A stretch of DNA of 64,000 bases from Bacillota bacterium (GTDB lineage Bacteria > Bacillota > Clostridia > Peptostreptococcales > Anaerovoracaceae), in contig JAFQBD010000018.1 of assembly GCA_017416795.1 (NCBI GenBank), positions 1-64,000 of the forward strand, given 5' to 3'. The position numbers and the translations under genes are program-made. The notes below the pieces were generated by a model. The model was not told the DNA's origin, did no database searches, and was given only the letters and a program-made list of their open reading frames with translations. Below are positions 55,101 to 62,483 of the stretch, piece by piece (the first letter of the stretch is position 1; every line of letters starts with the position of its first letter).

Positions 55101-55372
55101 CTCAGCAGGTCCATTATGATGTGGGCAAGACTGTCGGCGGACGTGAATTCGATGTCCTGTTCTGCTTCGGAGAAGATGCTAAATATATGGCTAAAGGTGC
55201 CAGGGACTGCGGTAAAGAAGCCTACTGGTTCGATAATAGAGAGGCTTTCAACAGAAGTCTTGCCAACAGCATAAGACCCGGGGATGTGGTTCTGGTAAAA
55301 GGCAGTCATTCCAATAAGCTGGATACAGCGACAATGGTGCAGATATTCGGTAAGGGTATTCGCAGCCGCTAG
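52094..55372 (+). CDS. double CapA-like / MurF-like ligase fusion
   Basis: 1092 residues, no signal peptide; AGAGGA lies 5 nt before ATG 52094. Residues 15-235 and 300-595 are two CapA-like (PGA_cap) domains. They keep the fold pattern (VMMTGELVGYS and IILTGNIEYDS at the starts, GADYIIGYGKKKV and GADYVICTGSREV near the ends), but the Asp, Glu, Asn and His metal ligands are mostly replaced. Residues 620-1090 are a MurF-like ligase: N-terminal domain with FTVAELYGFLG, P-loop TGTMGKTTTKDM near 735, LSKRGNVNT, IEKNHMSQVG, GEHNVGNAIA and MIMDTYNSNPVAL near 958. No LRRs here. The combination again joins the CapA and Mur-ligase halves known as partners in poly-gamma-glutamate systems. Confidence 0.78.
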   Translation: MRIHRKSKNINIFDKKSVTVMMTGELVGYSFMGAKKLIQDSDLTVGVIKDRVTDKDKTLNAAEKAGFDYVTEPEESGKISCIIKEVKGIKIGIINVDREHLEDEETLKNRFSEARKDGAEFLLVYAGFGAEIDDMDLKKLVEAGADYIIGYGKKKVGPYSVLISGENKQVPIIYSSGTFGGRQGKIIIAELRLSRNKQGDVELISEGYHPCLGTGKIRPIDEALNEYSDNEERIELENALLTIRTSMGINERCKCIISADKMPEKMMNGSYSPLQKQYEVQPLITARRKQTAGAKRVKKAAEREATIILTGNIEYDSRIEEEAECFGHYEFRKSFKAISRCFKDADFVIGSLDTMASPNYPGISEVSKRSIDSGYSNCRMEFIEALEQAGFTGIAVSNPHNAYLGIEGILDTEQTIKDHNMIPSGLGYDKTPTVDVNDMKVALVSVTVGCAALKNRLTEEASDRFLNIFDMKKTKAEIDRAKADDADFVIAYINCGADDGDMDIEARKKAAESVADMGADYVICTGSREVSEHYRFDTKDGRNVPIATSLGCFITGNEDIPSHDGSMIKLRLLRDFEGKIHISDSFIPIKIYHKYDGVCHNIVPDDAYYNDDSVEYGRNFTVAELYGFLGKTPDEKDLEKLGEKYHEQVSFITAKEEYIEEGCAAVLFKYADYGRFEEREWDIRKCVEAGVTLVIDNVPHDELPCIVVEDDLMDVYGKLIKEVIKGYDPITLAITGTMGKTTTKDMAVSVFDNYYKTLSKRGNVNTAFTVGLLAQKLREDDEAYVQEVNGGTIGEASHITKMIEPDICILTNIEKNHMSQVGTVENLIKAKMGIIDGLKPDGVLIMCRDNKYLHDMEPPVKTISYSISDPSCHYYGRNIRTEGDDLLFDIVVNRSEFDDAGVYPARLNIRGEHNVGNAIAVFAAARRAGIPPHEIIAGLSRFKTRGIRQNIFEHDGIRMIMDTYNSNPVALYNMIDVLDQFKPEENGRKIIILGMMGEQGDDSQQVHYDVGKTVGGREFDVLFCFGEDAKYMAKGARDCGKEAYWFDNREAFNRSLANSIRPGDVVLVKGSHSNKLDTATMVQIFGKGIRSR

Positions 55373-55408
55373 AAGATGAAGATAAGGTGAATGTTCGCAT
55401 TAAAACAT

Positions 55409-55436
55409 TTGATTATGATATGTTTTATGATAAAAT
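55409..55436 (+). promoter_or_regulatory. promoter of the transglutaminase-like gene
   Basis: TTGATT (55409-55414), 16-nt spacer, TAAAAT (55431-55436) preceded by TGA. AGAAGGAGAG follows before ATG 55477. Confidence 0.55.
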
Positions 55437-55476
55437 TAAAATGTATATCTATGTTTATATTAAGAAGGAGAGAAAA

Positions 55477-57183
55477 ATGAACAAGAAGTGCAAATTAGGA
55501 GCCAGGATAATTGCTATCCTTACTATTGCATGCATGATCATGGCAGTTGTTCCGCCGATGGAAGCCTCAGCTGCATCCATGACAGACAAGAGTTATGTTG
55601 ACAGCATGACTGTAGGAAACAAAGCAGGCGATTCAGTTACCATCACTAAGATGGGAACGAATGTATTCAAAGTGCAGTGTACTCACTCACTTGCGTATGA
55701 CCGTATGGATGTAAGAGTATTCAAGTACGGAACAAGCACGAAGGTGGCTAGCAGCGGATACATCTCTTACGGCATGGAAGCAGGAGGATCATGGGAAGAG
55801 TATCTTTACACAGATGGTCTTGCTGCAAATACGAACTACAGACTGACAGTATATAAGCAGCTGGGTTCAAACAGTGACGGAAACAGCTATAAACCATATG
55901 TTGACAGGATCACAATCAGAACGAACAGCAAGGGTGAAGCAAATCTTGTAAATTATACAGAAATCAACAAACAGAACACTAAGGTGAGAGCATCAGGAAG
56001 CAGTGCAGAAAAGTACAAGAATACTTCTATGCAGGACTTCAAATACATGCTGTTCAACTATGCAAACAAATCATCAAGAAGAACTATCAGCGCATCTACA
56101 GAAAGCGCGTACTATAAGAAAGTTACTGACGGCATAGTAAGTGCAGAGGACAGCGACTACACTAAGCTGAGAAAAATCTATACATATGTGGCAGATAAAT
56201 TCTATTATGATTACAGCGGCAAGAAACCTTACGATGATCCGTATTACAACCTGAGACATGCAAACAAGCTGGATGCATCTTCAGGATACAACTGGTCAAA
56301 CGGCAAAGTAGCCATCCAGTGTGACGGTTATGCCGGAGTCTTCATCGCAATGGCACGTTCACAGGGTATCCCTGCCAGAATGGTAGCAGGTAACCTTCTG
56401 TCATCAACAGGAGAAACATGGGAATCAGTAGGAACAGTCAAGAATAAGACTCACTGCTGGGTACAGGCATATGTAGACGGCAGATGGATCGAGATCGACC
56501 CATGCAGAGCAACACTTAATAAATTCAAATCCGGCAGCTGGACTAAGGAAAAGCAGATCAACTACATGTTCTTCGACATGACTGATATGCAGCTGGCGCA
56601 CACTCACTGCTCAGTAGAATTCGAGGGAGATCTCAGCGCAGTATCATCATCTTCATCAGCCAAGAGCCAGACTATCACAACAGAAGCATCAAGCTACAGC
56701 AAGGTTATCGGCTACAAGGCATTCAGCCTCAATGCCAAGTCCAAGACAAGCAAAACATACAAGTCATCAAACACTAAGGTCGTTACTGTTTCAAGCGCGG
56801 GTAAAGTAACCATCAAGGGAACAGGTAAGGCTACTATCACTATCACAGCTAAGGCAGCCAATGGATATAAGTCAGCAACCAAGAAGGTGACTGTGACAGT
56901 TAAGCCTAAGCAGGTAACAGGTCTCAAGCTGACTAAGGCTAAGAAGAGCTTTACAGCTAAGTGGAGCAAGGCTACAGGAGCATCAGGCTATCAGGTAGCA
57001 TACACAACAGATAAGAACTTCAAGAAGAATATCAAATACACTACAACTACTTCACTGAAGAAGACTGTGAAGAGCCTGAAAAGCAAGAGAACTTACTACG
57101 TTAAGGTAAGAGCATATAAGACATACAACGGAAGCAAGATATACGGCACATACAGCACTAAGAAATACATCAAGACTAAATAA
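55477..57183 (+). CDS. secreted transglutaminase-like protein with Ig-like and Fn3 modules
   Basis: 568 residues. ATG 55477 follows GAAGGAGAG; a longer frame upstream has no ribosome site. The signal peptide ends near residue 34 (MEASAAS). An all-beta N-terminal domain (35-160) precedes the transglutaminase core: the catalytic Cys in AIQCDGYAGVF near 285, then HCWVQAYVDGRWIEIDPC with His and Asp near 325-342. The C-terminus has a Big_2-like module (about 395-480, SSNTKVVTVSSAGKV) and an Fn3-like module (about 485-565, with KVRAYKTYNG, the same type as in the L,D-transpeptidase). It may cross-link or cleave surface proteins. Own promoter; the LicD gene starts 2 nt after it. Confidence 0.87.
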   Translation: MNKKCKLGARIIAILTIACMIMAVVPPMEASAASMTDKSYVDSMTVGNKAGDSVTITKMGTNVFKVQCTHSLAYDRMDVRVFKYGTSTKVASSGYISYGMEAGGSWEEYLYTDGLAANTNYRLTVYKQLGSNSDGNSYKPYVDRITIRTNSKGEANLVNYTEINKQNTKVRASGSSAEKYKNTSMQDFKYMLFNYANKSSRRTISASTESAYYKKVTDGIVSAEDSDYTKLRKIYTYVADKFYYDYSGKKPYDDPYYNLRHANKLDASSGYNWSNGKVAIQCDGYAGVFIAMARSQGIPARMVAGNLLSSTGETWESVGTVKNKTHCWVQAYVDGRWIEIDPCRATLNKFKSGSWTKEKQINYMFFDMTDMQLAHTHCSVEFEGDLSAVSSSSSAKSQTITTEASSYSKVIGYKAFSLNAKSKTSKTYKSSNTKVVTVSSAGKVTIKGTGKATITITAKAANGYKSATKKVTVTVKPKQVTGLKLTKAKKSFTAKWSKATGASGYQVAYTTDKNFKKNIKYTTTTSLKKTVKSLKSKRTYYVKVRAYKTYNGSKIYGTYSTKKYIKTK

Positions 57184-57185
57184 TT

Positions 57186-58808
57186 ATGAATGTTTTGCAG
57201 GAAAAAATGCTGGCTATGCTCGGTGAGATAGACGATATATGCCGCAAGCATAAAATTGAATATTGCCTGTTTGCCGGCTCCGGCCTCGGTGCGGAGCGCC
57301 ACAGCGGGTTCATCCCGTGGGACGACGATGCAGACATCGTGATGACACTCGACAACTACGAGAAGTTCCTAAGAGTATTCGATGGCGAGGCTAAAGAGGG
57401 TAGAACGCTCAACTGCCTCGAGAAATCCTCCGCTTATCCGTTCACCTATGCCAGATATGTGGACACGACCACAGCGGCAATACAGCGACACTCAGCATTT
57501 GGCGGATGCGATCCCGGTATCAAGATCGACATCTTTTTCGTAGTACCGACCTACGACGACTTGAAAAAGGCAGAAAAGCATAGACTTGAGATCCTCGCAT
57601 TTTCTGAAGTTATCTGCCCGTATGCCATCATGCATCACTATAGACCTGAAGGATATGCAGATGCATACAAGGCCGAGAAGAAGCTTTTTGACAGGCTGGG
57701 CAGAGAAAAGTATATCGCTAGGAGAATGCCGAAGCTGAAGGAGATCAAGAAGAGCGGCAGCAGCCGCTGCGTCCTGTTTTCAGGTATGATGAGCAATTCA
57801 TACATCCTGGATACAGACATATTTGACGAGATAGAATATGTCAGATTCGAGAATACCGAGCTTCCGGTATCGATGCAGAACATCAAGCTCACCAGAGAGC
57901 TTTACGGTGAAAGATGGATCAGCAAGCCTAAGACCTTGGATATACCGAGACATACTTATCTTCTGGATACTGAAAGACCGTATAACGAATATCTCGACAA
58001 GCTGTGGAACAAGTGTGACTATCGTGAGAACGAGAGGAATACTGCAGCCAGAAGAGATATGCATATATACGAGCGTGATACATTCAAGGATGTTTTCATC
58101 AACGATCAGAGGCTTAGGAACCTTGCTGTTAAGCTGGGCACAGACAATGCCTACAGCAAGCTGAACGAAGGAGAAAAGGCCGCATGGCCGCAGCTTTCTC
58201 AGCTATTCGAGAATTATTACAACGTTCAGCTGAAATCTATAAATAAACATTATAACTTGTTCATTGACCTTAATAACGATACATTCAAGGCGGCGATGGA
58301 TACAGCCGTCATGACAGACAGATATTACGATGCTGCGGACATATTGAAGATAGGCGATATGTCCGGCAGCATGCCTTATACAGGCGAAATGATGCAGGAT
58401 ATCAGAGAGAGGATCGATACCTGCCGCAAAATCACAGAAACTCTATATATAGAAAACGACCTGAACAAGACAGCGGAGCTGATAGATGATATAGCAGACC
58501 CGCTGCTTTGTGATTCTCTGACAGTCAAGACAGCCTCCCTCTGGTTAAGAGCAGCAGAAGCTGCAAAGCATGATGCTTCGCAGGGAAATGCCTTTGATGA
58601 GCTCCTAGCTGAAGTGGATCTTTCTGCCGAAGCTTACGGATTTCCGGGAGAACTTCTCGCTGTCAAAGGGTACTGTTTAGAGATAAAGGGACAGCTGAAA
58701 GAAGCTGAGGCAGTCTATGAGAAGGCTGCGAAAAACACATGTAACGGCTTTGTTTATCAGTGGCTGGCAGATAAAGGATTTATCACATATGAATACAAAT
58801 ACGAGTAA
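57186..58808 (+). CDS. LicD family phosphotransferase with TPR-like C-terminus
   Basis: 540 residues. The LicD domain (1-275) has LGEIDDICRKHKIEYCL, GSGLGAERHSGFIPWDDDAD near residue 38 with the metal-binding acidic cluster, and KIDIFFVVP near 118. LicD proteins transfer phosphocholine or related phospho-groups from CDP-activated donors to surface sugars. Residues about 340-540 are helical and end in a TPR-like unit (GYCLEIKGQLKEAEAVYEKA). The start has no ribosome site and lies 2 nt after the transglutaminase stop, so translation should be coupled. Overlaps the next gene by 20 nt. Confidence 0.87.
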   Translation: MNVLQEKMLAMLGEIDDICRKHKIEYCLFAGSGLGAERHSGFIPWDDDADIVMTLDNYEKFLRVFDGEAKEGRTLNCLEKSSAYPFTYARYVDTTTAAIQRHSAFGGCDPGIKIDIFFVVPTYDDLKKAEKHRLEILAFSEVICPYAIMHHYRPEGYADAYKAEKKLFDRLGREKYIARRMPKLKEIKKSGSSRCVLFSGMMSNSYILDTDIFDEIEYVRFENTELPVSMQNIKLTRELYGERWISKPKTLDIPRHTYLLDTERPYNEYLDKLWNKCDYRENERNTAARRDMHIYERDTFKDVFINDQRLRNLAVKLGTDNAYSKLNEGEKAAWPQLSQLFENYYNVQLKSINKHYNLFIDLNNDTFKAAMDTAVMTDRYYDAADILKIGDMSGSMPYTGEMMQDIRERIDTCRKITETLYIENDLNKTAELIDDIADPLLCDSLTVKTASLWLRAAEAAKHDASQGNAFDELLAEVDLSAEAYGFPGELLAVKGYCLEIKGQLKEAEAVYEKAAKNTCNGFVYQWLADKGFITYEYKYE

Positions 58809-59526
58809 TAAATATCACAAGATGCATATTGATTTGCTGAACATATGTGAAGAAAGCGGGATCAGACCGATAGCCGGTAAAAGAGTATCGTATGATATCC
58901 TGAAAGCCTCATATTCCAACGGTTTGAAGGATTTCATACTTATGCCCGAGGATATGGTGAAATTCCGTTCAAAGTGCGCGGACGCCCTTTCTGCTATGGG
59001 ATATGTCATATCAGAAGGTAAGACCGGATCTGCGGGCGCAGGCGGCTTTATCAGGATATACGGGCAAGATGTCCTGGCGACAACGATCCCGTCTCTTATG
59101 AACGATCCTGACGCCACTCACGGTCCGCAGTTCATCATAAGACAGCTCACAGAAACTGATGAAGGATATAGCTTTATTGCCAATAAGACGACATTCACAT
59201 TCGACAGATCGCATATAGACGATCTGACAGGATTTTCATATATAGGCGGCACAGTATACATGATAAGAAGTGCTGCCGACCACATCGAAACTATATACGG
59301 GGAAGATCCGGCGCAGGGAAACAGCCCTGCCGGATACGGTATATTTGAACTTGACTGCACTCCCGAAGAATTTATCAGGGAGGCAAAAAAAAGAGGATAT
59401 CTGACAGAAAAAAGAATATCAGAATACAAGAAGCACAGGAAATGGAAAAAAGAAAACCGCAATCCTGTAGAAGAAAAATATCGCAGGTATCAGGAAGTTT
59501 TACTGAGCCTTGACACCTGCGAATAA
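58789..59526 (+). CDS. small LicD-like protein without a complete acidic motif
   Basis: 245 residues from ATG 58789 (AAAGGA is 10 nt upstream); the open frame upstream lies within the LicD gene. The order of segments is LicD-like: HIDLLNICEESGIRPI, then NGLKDFILMPEDMVKF in the place of WDDDxDIxM-xxNYxKF. Only one of the clustered aspartates is left, so catalysis is doubtful. The middle part (FIANKTTFTFDRSHID) is not recognised. The C-terminus is a charged helix. It could be a non-catalytic partner of the neighbouring LicD proteins. No closer family is recognised. Confidence 0.5.
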   Translation: MNTNTSNKYHKMHIDLLNICEESGIRPIAGKRVSYDILKASYSNGLKDFILMPEDMVKFRSKCADALSAMGYVISEGKTGSAGAGGFIRIYGQDVLATTIPSLMNDPDATHGPQFIIRQLTETDEGYSFIANKTTFTFDRSHIDDLTGFSYIGGTVYMIRSAADHIETIYGEDPAQGNSPAGYGIFELDCTPEEFIREAKKRGYLTEKRISEYKKHRKWKKENRNPVEEKYRRYQEVLLSLDTCE

Positions 59527-59554
59527 GAGCACGAACCAGAGAGGGGAAAGAGAA

Positions 59555-60853
59555 TTGTATAAGGATAAAAAAGTAGTGATCACATACGGGACATTCGATC
59601 TATTCCATAAGGGTCACTATAACATTTTGAAGAGAGCCAAGGAATTAGGCGATTACCTTATCGTAGGCGTTACAGGAGAAGCTTACGATGCTGAGAGAGG
59701 CAAGCTGTCCGTCAGAGACAGCCTGGTCAAGAGAATAGAAAACGTCAAGAACAGCGGATTCGCAGACGAGATCATCGTAGAAGAATACCTGGGACAGAAG
59801 ATCCAGCATATCATTCAGTACAATGTAGACGTGCTTGTCGTAGGATCTGACTGGAAGGGTAAGTTCGATCACATGAGAAAGTACTGTGAAGTAGTCTACC
59901 TGGAGAGAACGAAAGACATCTCAAGCACCATGCTTCGTGAAGAAGGCGATATCTATAAGCTGGGTATCGTTACAGACAGCGCCGAGGATGACGATATGGT
60001 CATCGAATCCAAGTATGTCAGCGGCATCCATGTGGAATCCGTATATTCAGACGAAGAACAGCTGGCTAAGGAATTCTGCAATGATTTCGAACTGGACAGC
60101 TACTATACAGACTACAGCAAGTTTCTCGAATCAGTCGAGATAATATACATAAACACGGTGAAGGATAAGAAGTATCATCTTATCAAAGAGGCCCTCGAAA
60201 ACGATAAGGTAGTCATAAGCTCACCTGTCGTTGCAGATTCTATCGAGAAGATCGAGGAACTGTACAAATTTGCCGCAGATAACAAGAAGATCCTCATAGA
60301 ATGCGTCCCTACATTCTACCTGCAGGCATATATGCAGCTCATGTGGAACGCTAAAGGACAGCAGATAGGCGACCTTATCTGCGTTAAGAACAGCATAAGA
60401 CTTGGCGAACTGGTAGGCATAGACAAGGACGACATCGATGCACACCTGTATTTCACCACATTATTTGCTAAGCAGATCGTCGGAGACAATGCCGTATTCG
60501 ATAAAAAACAAGTAGGACAGGGAGACAATCTCCACATCCTCTATACAGGTGAAAACGGAGAATGTATCTACAGCTGCGAACTGGGAAACAGTCCTCATAT
60601 CAAATCTGACATGAAGATCATCGGAACAGAAGGGACCATCAATGTGCCTGCCAACTGGTGGGAAACAGGTTACTTCGAGCTCAAGAGAAACGATGACAGC
60701 AATATCAGACGACACAGCTGTAACTACAGCGGTAACGGCATGAGATACGTCCTCGTATCAGTACTGTCTAAGATCAAAGAAAACAAGCACGAAGACATGC
60801 GTCTCACTCCTGAAGAAGTGCTGTACGCAGCCAAGATAGTAAAAGGGTTCTAA
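59555..60853 (+). CDS. cytidylyltransferase fused to a Gfo/Idh/MocA-like domain
   Basis: 432 residues starting with TTG, 8 nt after GAGGGG; an ATG at 59510 lies inside the previous gene and has no ribosome site. Residues 1-130 are a TagD/glycerol-3-phosphate cytidylyltransferase domain: ITYGTFDLFHKGHYNIL with the HxGH-type site at about 9-22, and ERTKDISSTMLRE near 125. Residues about 145-430 resemble a Gfo/Idh/MocA oxidoreductase: a Rossmann part with YTDYSKFLESVEIIYINTV and a segment ILIECVPTFYLQAY near 250 where the EKP motif is expected; it reads ECVP, so the redox activity is uncertain. It may make CDP-glycerol or another CDP-alcohol for the LicD enzymes. Confidence 0.8.
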   Translation: MYKDKKVVITYGTFDLFHKGHYNILKRAKELGDYLIVGVTGEAYDAERGKLSVRDSLVKRIENVKNSGFADEIIVEEYLGQKIQHIIQYNVDVLVVGSDWKGKFDHMRKYCEVVYLERTKDISSTMLREEGDIYKLGIVTDSAEDDDMVIESKYVSGIHVESVYSDEEQLAKEFCNDFELDSYYTDYSKFLESVEIIYINTVKDKKYHLIKEALENDKVVISSPVVADSIEKIEELYKFAADNKKILIECVPTFYLQAYMQLMWNAKGQQIGDLICVKNSIRLGELVGIDKDDIDAHLYFTTLFAKQIVGDNAVFDKKQVGQGDNLHILYTGENGECIYSCELGNSPHIKSDMKIIGTEGTINVPANWWETGYFELKRNDDSNIRRHSCNYSGNGMRYVLVSVLSKIKENKHEDMRLTPEEVLYAAKIVKGF

Positions 60854-60860
60854 AACAAAT

Positions 60861-62483
60861 ATGACAGAAGTACAAGAATACTTGCTAAAGTTAATAAAAG
60901 AAATAGATGACATCTGTTTGGAACATGATATAGACTACTATATCTTCGCAGGATCTCAGCTTGGCGTCGAACGAAACGAAGGCTTCCTGCCATGGGACGA
61001 TGACATAGATCTGATCATGACAGAAGAAAATTACCAAAAGTTCATGAAAGTCATGAGAGAAGATCCGCCGCCAAACAGAGCTTTTGAATGCAGCGAGCAG
61101 AATAAGGAGTACCCTCTCCAATTCGGTAAGTATATGAGCACCGATATGACGGGACTCATCAGACCACACGCATTCAACAATGCAGCATCAGGTCTGTGGA
61201 TCGACATCATACATGCCGTCCCTGCACCTACATCCGAGAGAAGACTTGAATTCATCAAGAAGTGGTTCTGCTGCTGGTGCGAGCTTGATAATGAGATCTA
61301 CGTAGAGCATAAGACACATTATGAAGGCTTCTATCCGAGATACAGATTCCTGGTATTCCTGGCCAAGGTTTTCGGCAAGAAGACTATCGACAAGTGGGCA
61401 GACAAGCTGTTCAACAGCTATCCCGAAGATAAATGCACCCACTATCTGATGTATCACAGCCTCTATACAGATTACAGATTTTTCGAGAAGAAATTCTTCG
61501 AAAAACCTGTAAGACGCCTCTACGAAGGCATGGAGGTAAGCGTTTCTCCGTACAACAGGGAATTCTCCAGACTTCTATTTGGAGATTCCTGGATGATGGT
61601 GCCGCCTGTGGCAGACAGAGAAGTCCACGCCATGGTAGTGGATTTTGATGTGCCGTACCATAAATATGTGGATGACTACATGTGCTTCCTCAACAAGGAC
61701 GAAGTCATGGCAAACCTGAAGGAAACTAAGGTGATCCAGACGAAGAACCTTGTTGAACGAAGAAAATTCATCAAGAGATTATTCTACATAAAAGGTATCC
61801 TTCTCAACGAGAGGATGAAGAGCCGCATCGAAAGCGAAGGTATCGACCTTGATAAGGAATTGGAAGCAGGCAATTTCGATCTGATAAACGATATTTACAA
61901 GGAATTCGAAAAACTCCAGTACGATGAGCTTGCAGCCAAGTGGGGAGCATTCATCCCTATCGAAGATGACCTGCTGTATACATACATCAACAAGGCGATG
62001 CGCTATGACGGACAGTATTATAAGACAAACAAGTTCTTAAGACTGAGAGCTGCAGAAAAGAAGGCTCCGCTGTCAGCAGAACTTGAGAGCATGAGACCTG
62101 TCATAGATATATGCCGTAAGCTCTCCATCGCTCTGTGGGATGATAGAGACTTCGACAGTATAGAAAAAATAATAAATACAGAGATAGAAGGCAAAAACTA
62201 CGGATTCTGCATAGATTTCGAGCTTGCCAAACTTTATCTCAAGATGCATAAGGCTGAGGGAGAAGACGACTACGATGCTGTGAAAACAGAGATCGAAAAG
62301 ATACTGAAGCTCATCCCCGATCAAGGCGAATGCATCAAACTTCTCGGTGATATAGCATATCTTAAAGGCAGCCTTAAGGAGGCTGCAGGATATTACGAGA
62401 AGGCAGAAAACATCACGACTAACGGCCTGCTGCTGTTAGATATCCGTAAGAAAAAAGAGGAAATTACCATTGAAAACTCGTAA
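60861..62483 (+). CDS. LicD family phosphotransferase with TPR-like C-terminus (second copy)
   Basis: 540 residues, the same architecture and length as the protein at 57186. LicD domain: LIKEIDDICLEHDIDYYIF, GSQLGVERNEGFLPWDDDIDL near 33-53 with the acidic cluster intact, GLWIDIIHAVP near 113. The C-terminal part again has a TPR-like unit (LGDIAYLKGSLKEAAGYYEKA). It starts 7 nt after the cytidylyltransferase fusion without a ribosome site, and its last codons overlap the next gene by 14 nt. Transfer of a phospho-group to a surface sugar is likely; donor probably the CDP-compound of the gene before it. Confidence 0.87.
   Translation: MTEVQEYLLKLIKEIDDICLEHDIDYYIFAGSQLGVERNEGFLPWDDDIDLIMTEENYQKFMKVMREDPPPNRAFECSEQNKEYPLQFGKYMSTDMTGLIRPHAFNNAASGLWIDIIHAVPAPTSERRLEFIKKWFCCWCELDNEIYVEHKTHYEGFYPRYRFLVFLAKVFGKKTIDKWADKLFNSYPEDKCTHYLMYHSLYTDYRFFEKKFFEKPVRRLYEGMEVSVSPYNREFSRLLFGDSWMMVPPVADREVHAMVVDFDVPYHKYVDDYMCFLNKDEVMANLKETKVIQTKNLVERRKFIKRLFYIKGILLNERMKSRIESEGIDLDKELEAGNFDLINDIYKEFEKLQYDELAAKWGAFIPIEDDLLYTYINKAMRYDGQYYKTNKFLRLRAAEKKAPLSAELESMRPVIDICRKLSIALWDDRDFDSIEKIINTEIEGKNYGFCIDFELAKLYLKMHKAEGEDDYDAVKTEIEKILKLIPDQGECIKLLGDIAYLKGSLKEAAGYYEKAENITTNGLLLLDIRKKKEEITIENS

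Noticed and set aside
40715-55372. Classical poly-gamma-glutamate capsule operon
   Set aside because: No CapC/PgsC or CapD/gamma-glutamyltransferase genes; the CapA-like domains are cytoplasmic and degenerate.
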